From Echinicola pacifica DSM 19836 (lineage in GTDB: Bacteria > Bacteroidota > Bacteroidia > Cytophagales > Cyclobacteriaceae): a stretch of DNA of 64,000 bases. Shown here one piece after another: positions 44,402 through 52,000 of this stretch. Each line of letters begins with the position of its first letter. Position 1 is the first letter of the stretch. Made by a program: the position numbers and the translations under genes. The notes below the pieces were generated by a model that was given only the letters and a program-made list of their open reading frames with translations, searched no databases and had not been told where the DNA came from. Location: assembly GCF_000373245.1 (NCBI RefSeq), contig NZ_KB890738.1, forward strand, positions 1 through 64,000. Reading direction: 5' to 3'.

Positions 44402-45019
44402 TTAAGGGATAATTTTAAGGGTAAATGGAATCACTTCTAACTGACTCAGAGTAAGATGCTCCCTATTGAGCTCCACAGCACCTTCAAAGCGTACTGTTTG
44501 ATGAATTTTCAGTTCTGAGCTAAATGAAGGAATGAGCTCCTTGCGGATTCTGTCATTGATCATTTCAGATATGCTATTGAAGTCTGAAGTATCGTCAAAA
44601 TCGTTTATTTTAATTAAGCCTGAAGCATCACGAATTGCATTGCCGAAGATGAATTCAGTTTCTATCTCCACCGTATTATTGGCAGTTTGGAGAAGTACAT
44701 TATTCTCATTAATCTGAAGTACCTCCCCTTGACCTTTCACCCTAAAGTATCCTATATTTCCAATGCCGAGGGAATTTCCATTTTTGGCAAAAGTGCTTTT
44801 CGGATGCTGCTTTAAGCTATCAATCAGCAGGTCAATATCAGGGGCATTATTATATACCTTCATCAATTCTGTATTCCAGATGCCTTCCACAAAAGTCTCT
44901 GCATCAAAATCTATGATTTGGTTTTCCGCGAGTTTTTGATCCAGGGGCATAAGATAGATTGATTTAAATCCGAGAAATACCGCCAGAATACCGACTAAGA
45001 TGTATTTAAGAGCTTTCAT
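44402..45019 (-). CDS. DUF2291 family protein of a sugar ABC operon
   Basis: This 205-residue protein counts from the ATG at 45019, 2 bp after the binding-protein stop codon; a TTG two codons upstream overlaps that stop. One N-terminal helix (YILVGILAVFLGFKSIYLMPL) would anchor it in the inner membrane with the rest in the periplasm. The body fits DUF2291, a family encoded beside ribose-type ABC importers in operons for less common sugars. Its role is unknown; assisting the binding protein or importer is a reasonable guess from gene position. Confidence 0.8.
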   Translation of the reverse strand: MKALKYILVGILAVFLGFKSIYLMPLDQKLAENQIIDFDAETFVEGIWNTELMKVYNNAPDIDLLIDSLKQHPKSTFAKNGNSLGIGNIGYFRVKGQGEVLQINENNVLLQTANNTVEIETEFIFGNAIRDASGLIKINDFDDTSDFNSISEMINDRIRKELIPSFSSELKIHQTVRFEGAVELNREHLTLSQLEVIPFTLKIIP

Positions 45020-45021
45020 AA

Positions 45022-45972
45022 TCAATTGCTTCCGTAAGCTTCATAATCATTTACATTTTCCTGGTTTACCATCTCCACCGTGACGGGCACTTTTTGAGCA
45101 AAATCTCTTTTTCCTTCGAAGTATTCGTGAGCATAGTTAGCGGCAGTTTTGGCGATTAGTTTGGGGAATTGCATTCCAGTGGCGAGGATTTTCTTCTGTT
45201 GGATGGAGGTGATCACATCACTGGCTCCGTCAAATCCAAAAACCATCACCTGTTGATCTTTGCCGGCAGCCACCAAGGCCTGGTATGCGCCCATGGCCAT
45301 CCCATCATTTCCACAGAAGACCCCTTTAATATCAGGATGGACCTGAAGAATGGATTCCATTACTTCCATGGCTTTATTTCTATCAAAGTCTGCATTCTGC
45401 TGAGCGACCATTTTCAGTTCGGGATAATGATCCACCACAGCATGGAAGCCTTTCGATCGGCTCCAGGTATTATTATCTCCCACCAAACCAAGAATCTCCA
45501 CATATTTTCCTTTTTTATTGAGCTTTTCGACGAAGTACTTGCCGATGGCTATACATCCTGCATAGCTATCTGAGAGTATCTGGCTTACGGCCACATCGTT
45601 GGCATTGATTTCCCTATCCATACAGAAGACGGGCACTGAAGCATCTCTGGCAATTTTGACATTGGCGATGGATCCATCTGCGTCGGTGGGGTTAAAAAGC
45701 ACTGCATCATAACCAGAAGAGATGGCATTTTCGAAATGATCAGTTTCTAAGGCAGTATTGTTTTGCGAGTCAAAGATGGTCGCCTGATAGCCGAGCTTTC
45801 TGGCTTGGTTTGCCGCCGTCTCCGCCAGCACGACAAACCATGGGTTATTCAGCGTGGAAACTATTACAGCCACTTTCTTCCCCTGGTCGGAGGATCGATT
45901 CTCCTTCTCATTACAGCCATATATGGCCATTAGCATTATTAAGAGGACAAGTATGGGTTTTAAATTGGTCAT
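45022..45972 (-). CDS. Sugar-binding lipoprotein of an ABC importer (RbsB-like)
   Basis: This 316-residue periplasmic-binding-protein type I has a lipobox (LMAIYGCNEK, Cys at about 20), so it is membrane-anchored rather than free. KVAVIVSTLNNPWFVVLAE, LFNPTDADGSIANVKIARD and GVFCGNDGMAMGAYQAL are typical of the ribose/galactose-binding group. It captures the operon's sugar for the permease. It sits between the transketolase genes (16-bp gap) and the DUF2291 gene (2-bp gap). Which pentose or hexose is bound cannot be read from sequence. Confidence 0.9.
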   Translation of the reverse strand: MTNLKPILVLLIMLMAIYGCNEKENRSSDQGKKVAVIVSTLNNPWFVVLAETAANQARKLGYQATIFDSQNNTALETDHFENAISSGYDAVLFNPTDADGSIANVKIARDASVPVFCMDREINANDVAVSQILSDSYAGCIAIGKYFVEKLNKKGKYVEILGLVGDNNTWSRSKGFHAVVDHYPELKMVAQQNADFDRNKAMEVMESILQVHPDIKGVFCGNDGMAMGAYQALVAAGKDQQVMVFGFDGASDVITSIQQKKILATGMQFPKLIAKTAANYAHEYFEGKRDFAQKVPVTVEMVNQENVNDYEAYGSN

Positions 45973-45988
45973 TTTGGGTTGGGGCTTT

Positions 45989-46960
45989 TTATTTCAGCAT
46001 TGATTTGGCTTTGGCCATGATGCCTTCTTTGGAGAGCCCATAATGGGCAAAAATCTCCAACTGGGATCCGGTGATGGTATATTCATCAGGAATTCCCATA
46101 ATGCAAAAGGGGTTTTTTGCTCCTTTTTGAAACAAATAAGAAGCACAGGCTTCTCCCATACCGCCATTTACCATATGTTCTTCTACCGTAATAATAGGCT
46201 TGCCCGCAAGGGCTAGCTCATCCAGAATCCGGGTATCCAGCGGTTTTATGCTATGCATACTGATGACTTTGACCTGCCTATCATGATCCTCTCTTAAGGC
46301 TCGGGCTGCCTGCCATGCAGGGTAAACCGTTTCGCCAGTCGCAATGATGGTCATATCATCTCCCTGGTGTACGGTACGTCCCTTTCCGATTTCGAAGTTT
46401 TGATTATTTTCCTCCTGGAGGAATGGCATATTTTTTTTGCCAAAGCGCATATATACCGGCTGGTCAAGGCTGGCAGCCAGCCTTACGGCCATTTCAGTCT
46501 CATAATTATCGGCTGGCGCCAATATGATGATATTGTTGATGGCGCGCAATACCGCAAAGTCATGCAGGCTATGATGAGTAGTACCCAAAGCCCCATAGCT
46601 CACGCCGGCGCTAATCCCCACCAGCTTGACAGGGTTATCGGAGTAGGCTACATCATTTTTGATCTGCTCCAATGCCCTGGCAGTCAGAAAGCAAGCGGGT
46701 GAAATAGCAAATGTTTTCTTGCCGGCTGAGGCCAGGCCGGCGGCCACGCCCACCAAGTTCTGCTCGGCGATCCCTACCTCCACCATTTGCGAAGGAAATT
46801 TTTGGCCAAAAGGGACCAGTTTTCCCGAGCCTCTTGAGTCACTGGTTACAGCAATGATGGAGCTATCCTCGGCTGCTAAGGCCTCTAAGGTTTCGGCGAA
46901 CACCTGTTGATTTGCCAGACCCATTTGCAAGTCCTTTTCTTCTATTTTATCTAATTCCAT
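45989..46960 (-). CDS. Transketolase, C-terminal subunit
   Basis: This 323-residue chain corresponds to the pyrimidine-binding and C-terminal domains of transketolase. VEVGIAEQNLVGVAAGLA carries the Glu that activates thiamine diphosphate. The chain continues with GVSYGALGTTHHSLHDFAVLRAI, and KPIITVEEHMVNGGMGEA in the last domain. Together with the neighbouring N-terminal subunit (6-bp gap) it forms one enzyme. Split transketolases occur in archaea and in dedicated catabolic operons such as the apulose-4-phosphate transketolase of D-apiose use. The presence in a sugar operon suggests a special ketose phosphate as donor. Confidence 0.92.
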   Translation of the reverse strand: MELDKIEEKDLQMGLANQQVFAETLEALAAEDSSIIAVTSDSRGSGKLVPFGQKFPSQMVEVGIAEQNLVGVAAGLASAGKKTFAISPACFLTARALEQIKNDVAYSDNPVKLVGISAGVSYGALGTTHHSLHDFAVLRAINNIIILAPADNYETEMAVRLAASLDQPVYMRFGKKNMPFLQEENNQNFEIGKGRTVHQGDDMTIIATGETVYPAWQAARALREDHDRQVKVISMHSIKPLDTRILDELALAGKPIITVEEHMVNGGMGEACASYLFQKGAKNPFCIMGIPDEYTITGSQLEIFAHYGLSKEGIMAKAKSMLK

Positions 46961-46966
46961 AGTTAT

Positions 46967-47803
46967 CTATATTAAGACCTCAGCGGCAGACAGTTCGGAC
47001 AATGCGAGTTCATATTGCTCAGAACTCGGTACCCCGTGGTGCCATTTTATATTTCCTTCCATATAGCTGACACCCTTTCCTTTGGTGGTATGAGCAATAA
47101 TAAAATTAGGTTTTCCAGGCTCCAAAGGGCCATTATTAAGTGCCTGCTCTAGTTCGGATAGCTTATGTCCATCCACCTCCACCACAGCCCAGCCAAAAGC
47201 TTCCATCTTTACTCGGACAGAATCGATATTCATCACCTCATGATTATCTCCTGTGATCTGTTGTTTATTATAATCCAGGATGGCATAAAGATTATCCAGC
47301 TTATAATGCGCTGCCGCAAGGAATGCTTCCCAGTTGGATCCTTCGGGCAGTTCCCCATCCCCAATTAGGGTAAATACACGGTGATTTTTTTGATCCAATT
47401 TGGCGGCGATAGCCTCTCCAACACCTATGGGAAGCCCATGGCCTAAGGCCCCGGTATTTTGCTCCACCCCATTCACCTTTTTGGTAGGATGACCGATATA
47501 GTGTGATTGGTACTGGCAGAGCGTGGCCAGGTCAGTTTCCGGGAAAAACCCTCGATCTGCCAAGGTCACAAATAATGCCTCAACGCAGTGGCCCTTGCTT
47601 TGGATATACCGATCTCTGTCTGGATTTTTGGAATCTTTAGGGTCAATATGAAGTACCCTATTATAGAGGACATTTAGGATATCCACACAAGAGAGACTTC
47701 CGCCAGTATGCCCTGCTTTGGCCTGATAGATGTATTTGAGGAGATTTTTCCTCAGTAATACAGACTTCAATTTCAATTCTTTATCTGTCATTTTGATATG
47801 CAT
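46967..47803 (-). CDS. Transketolase, N-terminal subunit
   Basis: This 278-residue chain carries the diphosphate-binding domain of transketolase: AKAGHTGGSLSCVDILNVLY near the N-terminus and the thiamine-diphosphate motif GDGELPEGSNWEAFLAAA...LDYNKQQ (about residues 147-178). It lacks the pyrimidine domain, which is supplied by the next gene. The ATG at 47791 (MTDKELKLKS) is an alternative start. It follows the isomerase gene by 27 bp. Cytoplasmic; expected to split a ketose phosphate in a C2 transfer to an aldose phosphate. Confidence 0.92.
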   Translation of the reverse strand: MHIKMTDKELKLKSVLLRKNLLKYIYQAKAGHTGGSLSCVDILNVLYNRVLHIDPKDSKNPDRDRYIQSKGHCVEALFVTLADRGFFPETDLATLCQYQSHYIGHPTKKVNGVEQNTGALGHGLPIGVGEAIAAKLDQKNHRVFTLIGDGELPEGSNWEAFLAAAHYKLDNLYAILDYNKQQITGDNHEVMNIDSVRVKMEAFGWAVVEVDGHKLSELEQALNNGPLEPGKPNFIIAHTTKGKGVSYMEGNIKWHHGVPSSEQYELALSELSAAEVLI

Positions 47804-47830
47804 TTATGGAGCTTGCTTCCTCGTATATTT

Positions 47831-49246
47831 TTAGCCTTCATGGTGGTACACCTCCCAGCCCATATAATTTTCGAAGGCCTCTTTGAGGGCTCCGGAGGTA
47901 TGGGAGGCATTCATGACCACGTGATGTTCGAAGCCATTTTTACAGATATGCTTCATCAGGCCTTGAAGGTTTGGGATTTGAGCGACCGCCCTGTTGCCAA
48001 AGGTGTTGAGTTCATCATTGGTCAGCTGACCATCCCCCACATAGGCTTTGATAATACCTTTGGTATCATCGGTGCTGATTCGGCCATAGGTCAATGGAGA
48101 GGCGGGAGTCCTGCCGTCCAAGGCTCCATAGGTGTTTTCTACCCCCACTGTAGTCCCCAAAATTGGGGCATTGCTGATCTCTATATCTGGTAGGAAGGAT
48201 TTGGCCCAGTTGCCACAGTGGAAAAGCACACATTTCTCATCGTCATCTGCATAATTATTATTCCAATCCACAAGGGCACTAGGAGATCCTGAGGCCAGCT
48301 GCATAGCATACATGCTTAGCGTGCCGGTCACATCCACCTCGCAAGCACTAGGGATCATTCCTTCCGAAAACATACTGGAACTGGTGCAGACATTGCAGCC
48401 AAAATTTTGTTGTAAGGAGGTCCAGCACTGTATGGCGTTGGCATCGAGTTGATTTTCCTCCATAAAATCATTTAATACCACATCCAATTTGGCCATTTGG
48501 ATTAATGATTCACTAGGAGTCTTTCCAGTGGAGGCATAGTTATGTATTTTTTCCAAATGGGCTTTTACCCTAGGGTGATCAGGGCCGAGCTTATTGGCAT
48601 GACCAAGGATCTCGGAGAGGTCACAGGTAACCACGGATATGCCATTTTTCTGCAAAATCTTTTCACTATACCGCACCGTATTGAAGGCCGTGGGACGTGC
48701 ACCTATTGCACCAATCCGAACGTTTTTCATGCCTTTCACCACTCTGCATACTCCTATAAATTGCCTCAAATCCTCCAAAAACGATGGGTCTGTTGGGTGG
48801 ACCACATGCTTAGTGGTAATTGAATATTTTATCCCATATTGGTAGAGGTTATTACATACTGAGATTTTGCCACACCAAGAATCCCGACGATTGGCGACAT
48901 TGAGCTTATGAAGCTCATCAGGATAGCCTTGTATTAGGACTGGCACCTGGAGATCGGCCAGCTGCAAGGTGTCAGCTATACCTCTTTCGTCACCAAAATT
49001 TGGCAGCACCACCAAGACCCCTGCAATATCATTTTTATGCATTTTGAATAAATCAGCACATTTCCTCGCATCAGCATAGGTCTCTACTCCTCCCAACTTG
49101 GTATCTTTCTCCTCTAAGATGATGGGTTTTATCCCCTGCTCATTTAGCATTTTTAATACCTCCGCTCTTGCCTCTGACACAAGTTTGTCTGGAAAAAAAT
49201 CCCGATTTCCTATGATGATCCCTAGTGTAATGTTTTGATTTCTCAT
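47831..49246 (-). CDS. L-fucose/L-arabinose isomerase family sugar isomerase
   Basis: This 471-residue protein of the fucose/arabinose isomerase superfamily interconverts an aldose and a ketose using a divalent metal. Candidate ligands are E303 (ACEVDVTG), D327 (LVDWNNNY) and H343 (LFHCGNW). The 24-residue spacing of the first two equals that of E. coli FucI, whereas the chain is much shorter than FucI (about 590). It belongs to the mixed group of COG2407-type proteins that includes isomerases of unusual sugars. As first enzyme gene after the DeoR regulator it probably performs the first step on the imported sugar. Confidence 0.82.
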   Translation of the reverse strand: MRNQNITLGIIIGNRDFFPDKLVSEARAEVLKMLNEQGIKPIILEEKDTKLGGVETYADARKCADLFKMHKNDIAGVLVVLPNFGDERGIADTLQLADLQVPVLIQGYPDELHKLNVANRRDSWCGKISVCNNLYQYGIKYSITTKHVVHPTDPSFLEDLRQFIGVCRVVKGMKNVRIGAIGARPTAFNTVRYSEKILQKNGISVVTCDLSEILGHANKLGPDHPRVKAHLEKIHNYASTGKTPSESLIQMAKLDVVLNDFMEENQLDANAIQCWTSLQQNFGCNVCTSSSMFSEGMIPSACEVDVTGTLSMYAMQLASGSPSALVDWNNNYADDDEKCVLFHCGNWAKSFLPDIEISNAPILGTTVGVENTYGALDGRTPASPLTYGRISTDDTKGIIKAYVGDGQLTNDELNTFGNRAVAQIPNLQGLMKHICKNGFEHHVVMNASHTSGALKEAFENYMGWEVYHHEG

Positions 49247-49268
49247 TGTTATGCTGACTGATATTTCG

Positions 49269-50054
49269 TTATTTTATATTTTTATTTTCCGCAATGATCA
49301 ACTGTATATCATTGTCTTTGAGCACTTCTTTATGCTTATCTTCTACTCCTTCATCGGTGATGATATAATCGATCAAGGACAATGCGCCTAGGCTGGCAAA
49401 GGCACTTTTACCTATCTTGGAGGAGTCTGCCACCAGATAAGTGGTGTCGGCCGCATCTATCATCGCCTTCTTTACCACTAGGTCACTGATGCTGGGATAG
49501 GTAAGCCCTGACTTCAATGAGATCCCGGCAGTTGCCAAAAACAGCTTCTGCACATTCAAGCCTTTAAAGAAATCGGCCGCTTTCTGCCCCGTCAGCGATA
49601 AGGTGGGCGCCTTGAACTCTCCGCCCGTCATAATCACCTCTATATTGGGGGTGGCCCCTAGCATAAGCGTAATATTCAGGGCATTGGTAATGACAGTAAG
49701 GCCTTTAATATCCATTATCTTTTTGGCGATCTCTGTGGTGGTGGATCCTGAATCTAGAATGATCGTATCCCCGGGATGAATAAACTCCAGGCATTTTTCA
49801 GCGATTATTTCCTTTTCCCGGAGGTTGTCCTGATGGATAAGGGAGAAACTACGCACTTGATCTTCGACATTTTTCAGATGCACCCCACCATGTTCCCGGA
49901 TGACCAAACCATTCTTCTCCAGCTTTTCCAGATCCTGACGTATCGTCACTTCAGTGACCTTAAACAACCTTGCTAGATCGATCACCTTGGCGGATCCATC
50001 TTCTTTCAAAAGATCAAGTATCTTTTCTTTTCTTTGTTTTGGTAACATATTCAT
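49269..50054 (-). CDS. DeoR/GlpR family transcriptional regulator
   Basis: This 261-residue regulator has the DeoR N-terminal winged helix (QRKEKILDLLKEDGSAKVIDLARLF with recognition helix VTEVTIRQDLEKLEKNGLVIREHGG). Its C-terminal sugar-phosphate sensor domain resembles ribose-5-phosphate isomerase (IILDSGSTTTEIAKKI; LFLATAGISLKSGLT). Such proteins usually repress their operon until a phosphorylated sugar appears. It is the first gene of the transport and catabolism operon, 22 bp before the isomerase gene. The ATG at 50048 is an alternative start. A -7 element (50072-50079) lies just upstream. Confidence 0.93.
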   Translation of the reverse strand: MNMLPKQRKEKILDLLKEDGSAKVIDLARLFKVTEVTIRQDLEKLEKNGLVIREHGGVHLKNVEDQVRSFSLIHQDNLREKEIIAEKCLEFIHPGDTIILDSGSTTTEIAKKIMDIKGLTVITNALNITLMLGATPNIEVIMTGGEFKAPTLSLTGQKAADFFKGLNVQKLFLATAGISLKSGLTYPSISDLVVKKAMIDAADTTYLVADSSKIGKSAFASLGALSLIDYIITDEGVEDKHKEVLKDNDIQLIIAENKNIK

Positions 50055-50071
50055 TAGTATTTTATGTAAAA

Positions 50072-50079
50072 CAAAGATA
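50072..50079 (-). promoter_or_regulatory. Candidate -7 element of the DeoR operon
   Basis: On the minus strand the sequence is TATCTTTG, a match to TAnnTTTG, 17 bp before the DeoR start codon. No clear TTG is seen at -33. Upstream, T-rich direct repeats with TTTTG (about 50105-50115) could be regulator contacts. Confidence 0.5.
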
Positions 50080-50271
50080 ATTAATCCCCAATCCTATTAC
50101 TATTATTTTGTTTTGATATCAATTTCGATTCATTATAGATAGATATTCTTCTCCTTTTCCTTCCTTCTAATCTGCCTAGAGGGTAGAATATAGTTGAAAG
50201 GCCCCGTACCACACTCCATTCTAAAAGCTGGTTATGACTACTTTATTCTTTTACAAAATCGCTTATTTTCT

Positions 50272-50314
50272 AAAAAAAAGAGGAGAGAGCACGGCAAGAC
50301 TACCTGTGCCTCTC
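50272..50314 (-). terminator. Terminator of the second SusCD pair
   Basis: On the minus strand GAGAGGCACAGG pairs with CCGTGCTCTCTC, with one bulge on each arm and an 8-nt loop, followed by eight T. It lies 27 bp after the susD stop codon and separates this pair from the DeoR operon. The rest of 50055-50341 shows only the DeoR promoter region. Confidence 0.8.
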
Positions 50315-50341
50315 TTCTAAGAATTAATAAACCCGTAGTTA

Positions 50342-51979
50342 TTATTGGTATCCAGGATTCTGGACAAATTCGTCGCGATTGGTGACTGCATCCAGTTGGG
50401 CCTGAGGAATAGGTCTTATGGTATGATAATCTTTCACATTGATCACATCAGGGTTGAGAGCCAGAACTCTCTCTACTAACTTACCAGTTCTTTTGAGGTC
50501 AAACCATCGTAATTGTTCTCCGGCAAACTCCCTGGCCCGCTCATCCAGAATAAAATCGAGGGTTAGCATTTCCGGGGAGATCATCATTTCATCCACCTGG
50601 CCAGGCTTTGCTGCGCGCGCTCTGACCCTATTAATATGATCTGCTGCGGTCTGAAGATCTCCGAGGAACATCCGGGCTTCTGCTGCGATAAGGTATAATT
50701 CTGCAAATCTGATCACATAAGCATCCCTGGAACTCTGAGCCTCATTGGCGCTGGAGCGAGTATCATCCATGTGTTTTGTGAGCGTGGGGTAGCGAAGATT
50801 ATCTCTTACCTTACCATTTTCATAGTAAATATCATTCCTATTATATACCTGATAAATATGGCCGGGATTGCCAGCAAACTCCGTCCTTGTGGCCACCACA
50901 GCGGTATCACCCCTAGACATTCCTGCAGGTGTATTGCTGGAGTTTGCGTACCACACTTCCATAAAAGAACCCTCATATCTCGCATCTGCCTCAGAAAATA
51001 AGTCCAGCAGCGTACGCGTTGGCATATACCTATTGAAGGGTCTTCCATATTCGATTGCGCGGGTCAAGCCTGGCAGGTTGTCATATTTCATAAGAAAATG
51101 CAGATGGCCATTATTACTGCCCCTGCCATGACCTAGTGGATTTGTAGCGTCATTCTTAAGATCATTAAGAGTAAGATTAGCTGAATAGTTTACGGCATAG
51201 ACGATCTCACTGCTTTGGTTATTATCCATCGCCCAGAGATCAGCATAATTTGGCACTAGGGAGTACCCGAAGCCTCCATCAATAACAGACTCAGCCATTT
51301 GTGCGGCTTGTTGGTACATTTTCCGGGTAAGGTAGATTCTAGCCAAAAATGACATAGCTGCTGGTCTGGTCACTCTTCCATAATCAGGGCTTGTATCTGC
51401 AAGATTGGCCACGGCAAAATCCAGGTCCTTCAGAATCTGATCGTAAAAGGTATCCACTGGAGTTTTGTTTGCAGTGGTAACGATTCCCTGGGATTCTTCT
51501 AGGGTGAAATGCACTCCTCCCCAAGTCTCCACGATATGATAATAGTAAAAGGCTCTCAAAAACCGCAATTCCGCTTCTCTTTGTATGCGTAGTGCTGGGC
51601 TGAGCCCCGCATTTTCGATTCTATTTATCCCTGCATTAGTTAGATTTATCCCTGCGTATAATTCCCTCCACTCGGTAGTGATCGGAGCATTCGTTCCTTG
51701 AAGATTCGTATAGGTGGTGAGATCTGGCCACACATCTCCAGCAGCGCTCATCCAAATATCGGTTCCCATTTCTGTCATATTATAGCCTTCTTCCTTTCCA
51801 TACCACCATCGCTGGTAGGAATAGGCGGCATTGACCAAGGATTCAAAACCCTCAGGCGTACTATAAACCGCCTCTGCTGTCAATCCACTTGGATTATACT
51901 CTTCCAGCAAATTATCGCAGGAGCTTGTCAGCAGGCATAGTGGCAACAGGATTGTCGTTAATATTGATCTATTTTTCAT
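50342..51979 (-). CDS. SusD/RagB-type lipoprotein (second pair)
   Basis: This 545-residue lipoprotein has a lipobox in LLTSSCDNLLEEYNP. It shows family segments such as QREAELRFLRAFYYYHIVETWGG, the RPAAMSFLARIYLTRKMYQQAA region and the C-terminal RFAELYLIAAEARMFLGD and DERAREFAGEQLRWFDLKR. It binds oligosaccharides at the cell surface for the partner SusC, whose gene ends 21 bp upstream. The substrate is probably a pectin-derived oligosaccharide by context (GH105, DUF1593, PL1 nearby), without direct evidence. Confidence 0.93.
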   Translation of the reverse strand: MKNRSILTTILLPLCLLTSSCDNLLEEYNPSGLTAEAVYSTPEGFESLVNAAYSYQRWWYGKEEGYNMTEMGTDIWMSAAGDVWPDLTTYTNLQGTNAPITTEWRELYAGINLTNAGINRIENAGLSPALRIQREAELRFLRAFYYYHIVETWGGVHFTLEESQGIVTTANKTPVDTFYDQILKDLDFAVANLADTSPDYGRVTRPAAMSFLARIYLTRKMYQQAAQMAESVIDGGFGYSLVPNYADLWAMDNNQSSEIVYAVNYSANLTLNDLKNDATNPLGHGRGSNNGHLHFLMKYDNLPGLTRAIEYGRPFNRYMPTRTLLDLFSEADARYEGSFMEVWYANSSNTPAGMSRGDTAVVATRTEFAGNPGHIYQVYNRNDIYYENGKVRDNLRYPTLTKHMDDTRSSANEAQSSRDAYVIRFAELYLIAAEARMFLGDLQTAADHINRVRARAAKPGQVDEMMISPEMLTLDFILDERAREFAGEQLRWFDLKRTGKLVERVLALNPDVINVKDYHTIRPIPQAQLDAVTNRDEFVQNPGYQ

Positions 51980-52000
51980 TATTCTGCGCTTTTTAGGGGG

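Noticed and set aside
47831-50054. Sulfoquinovose transketolase pathway as the role of the operon
   Set aside because: An isomerase and split transketolase would fit, but there is a sugar kinase and no sulfoquinovosidase or sulfonate export gene nearby.
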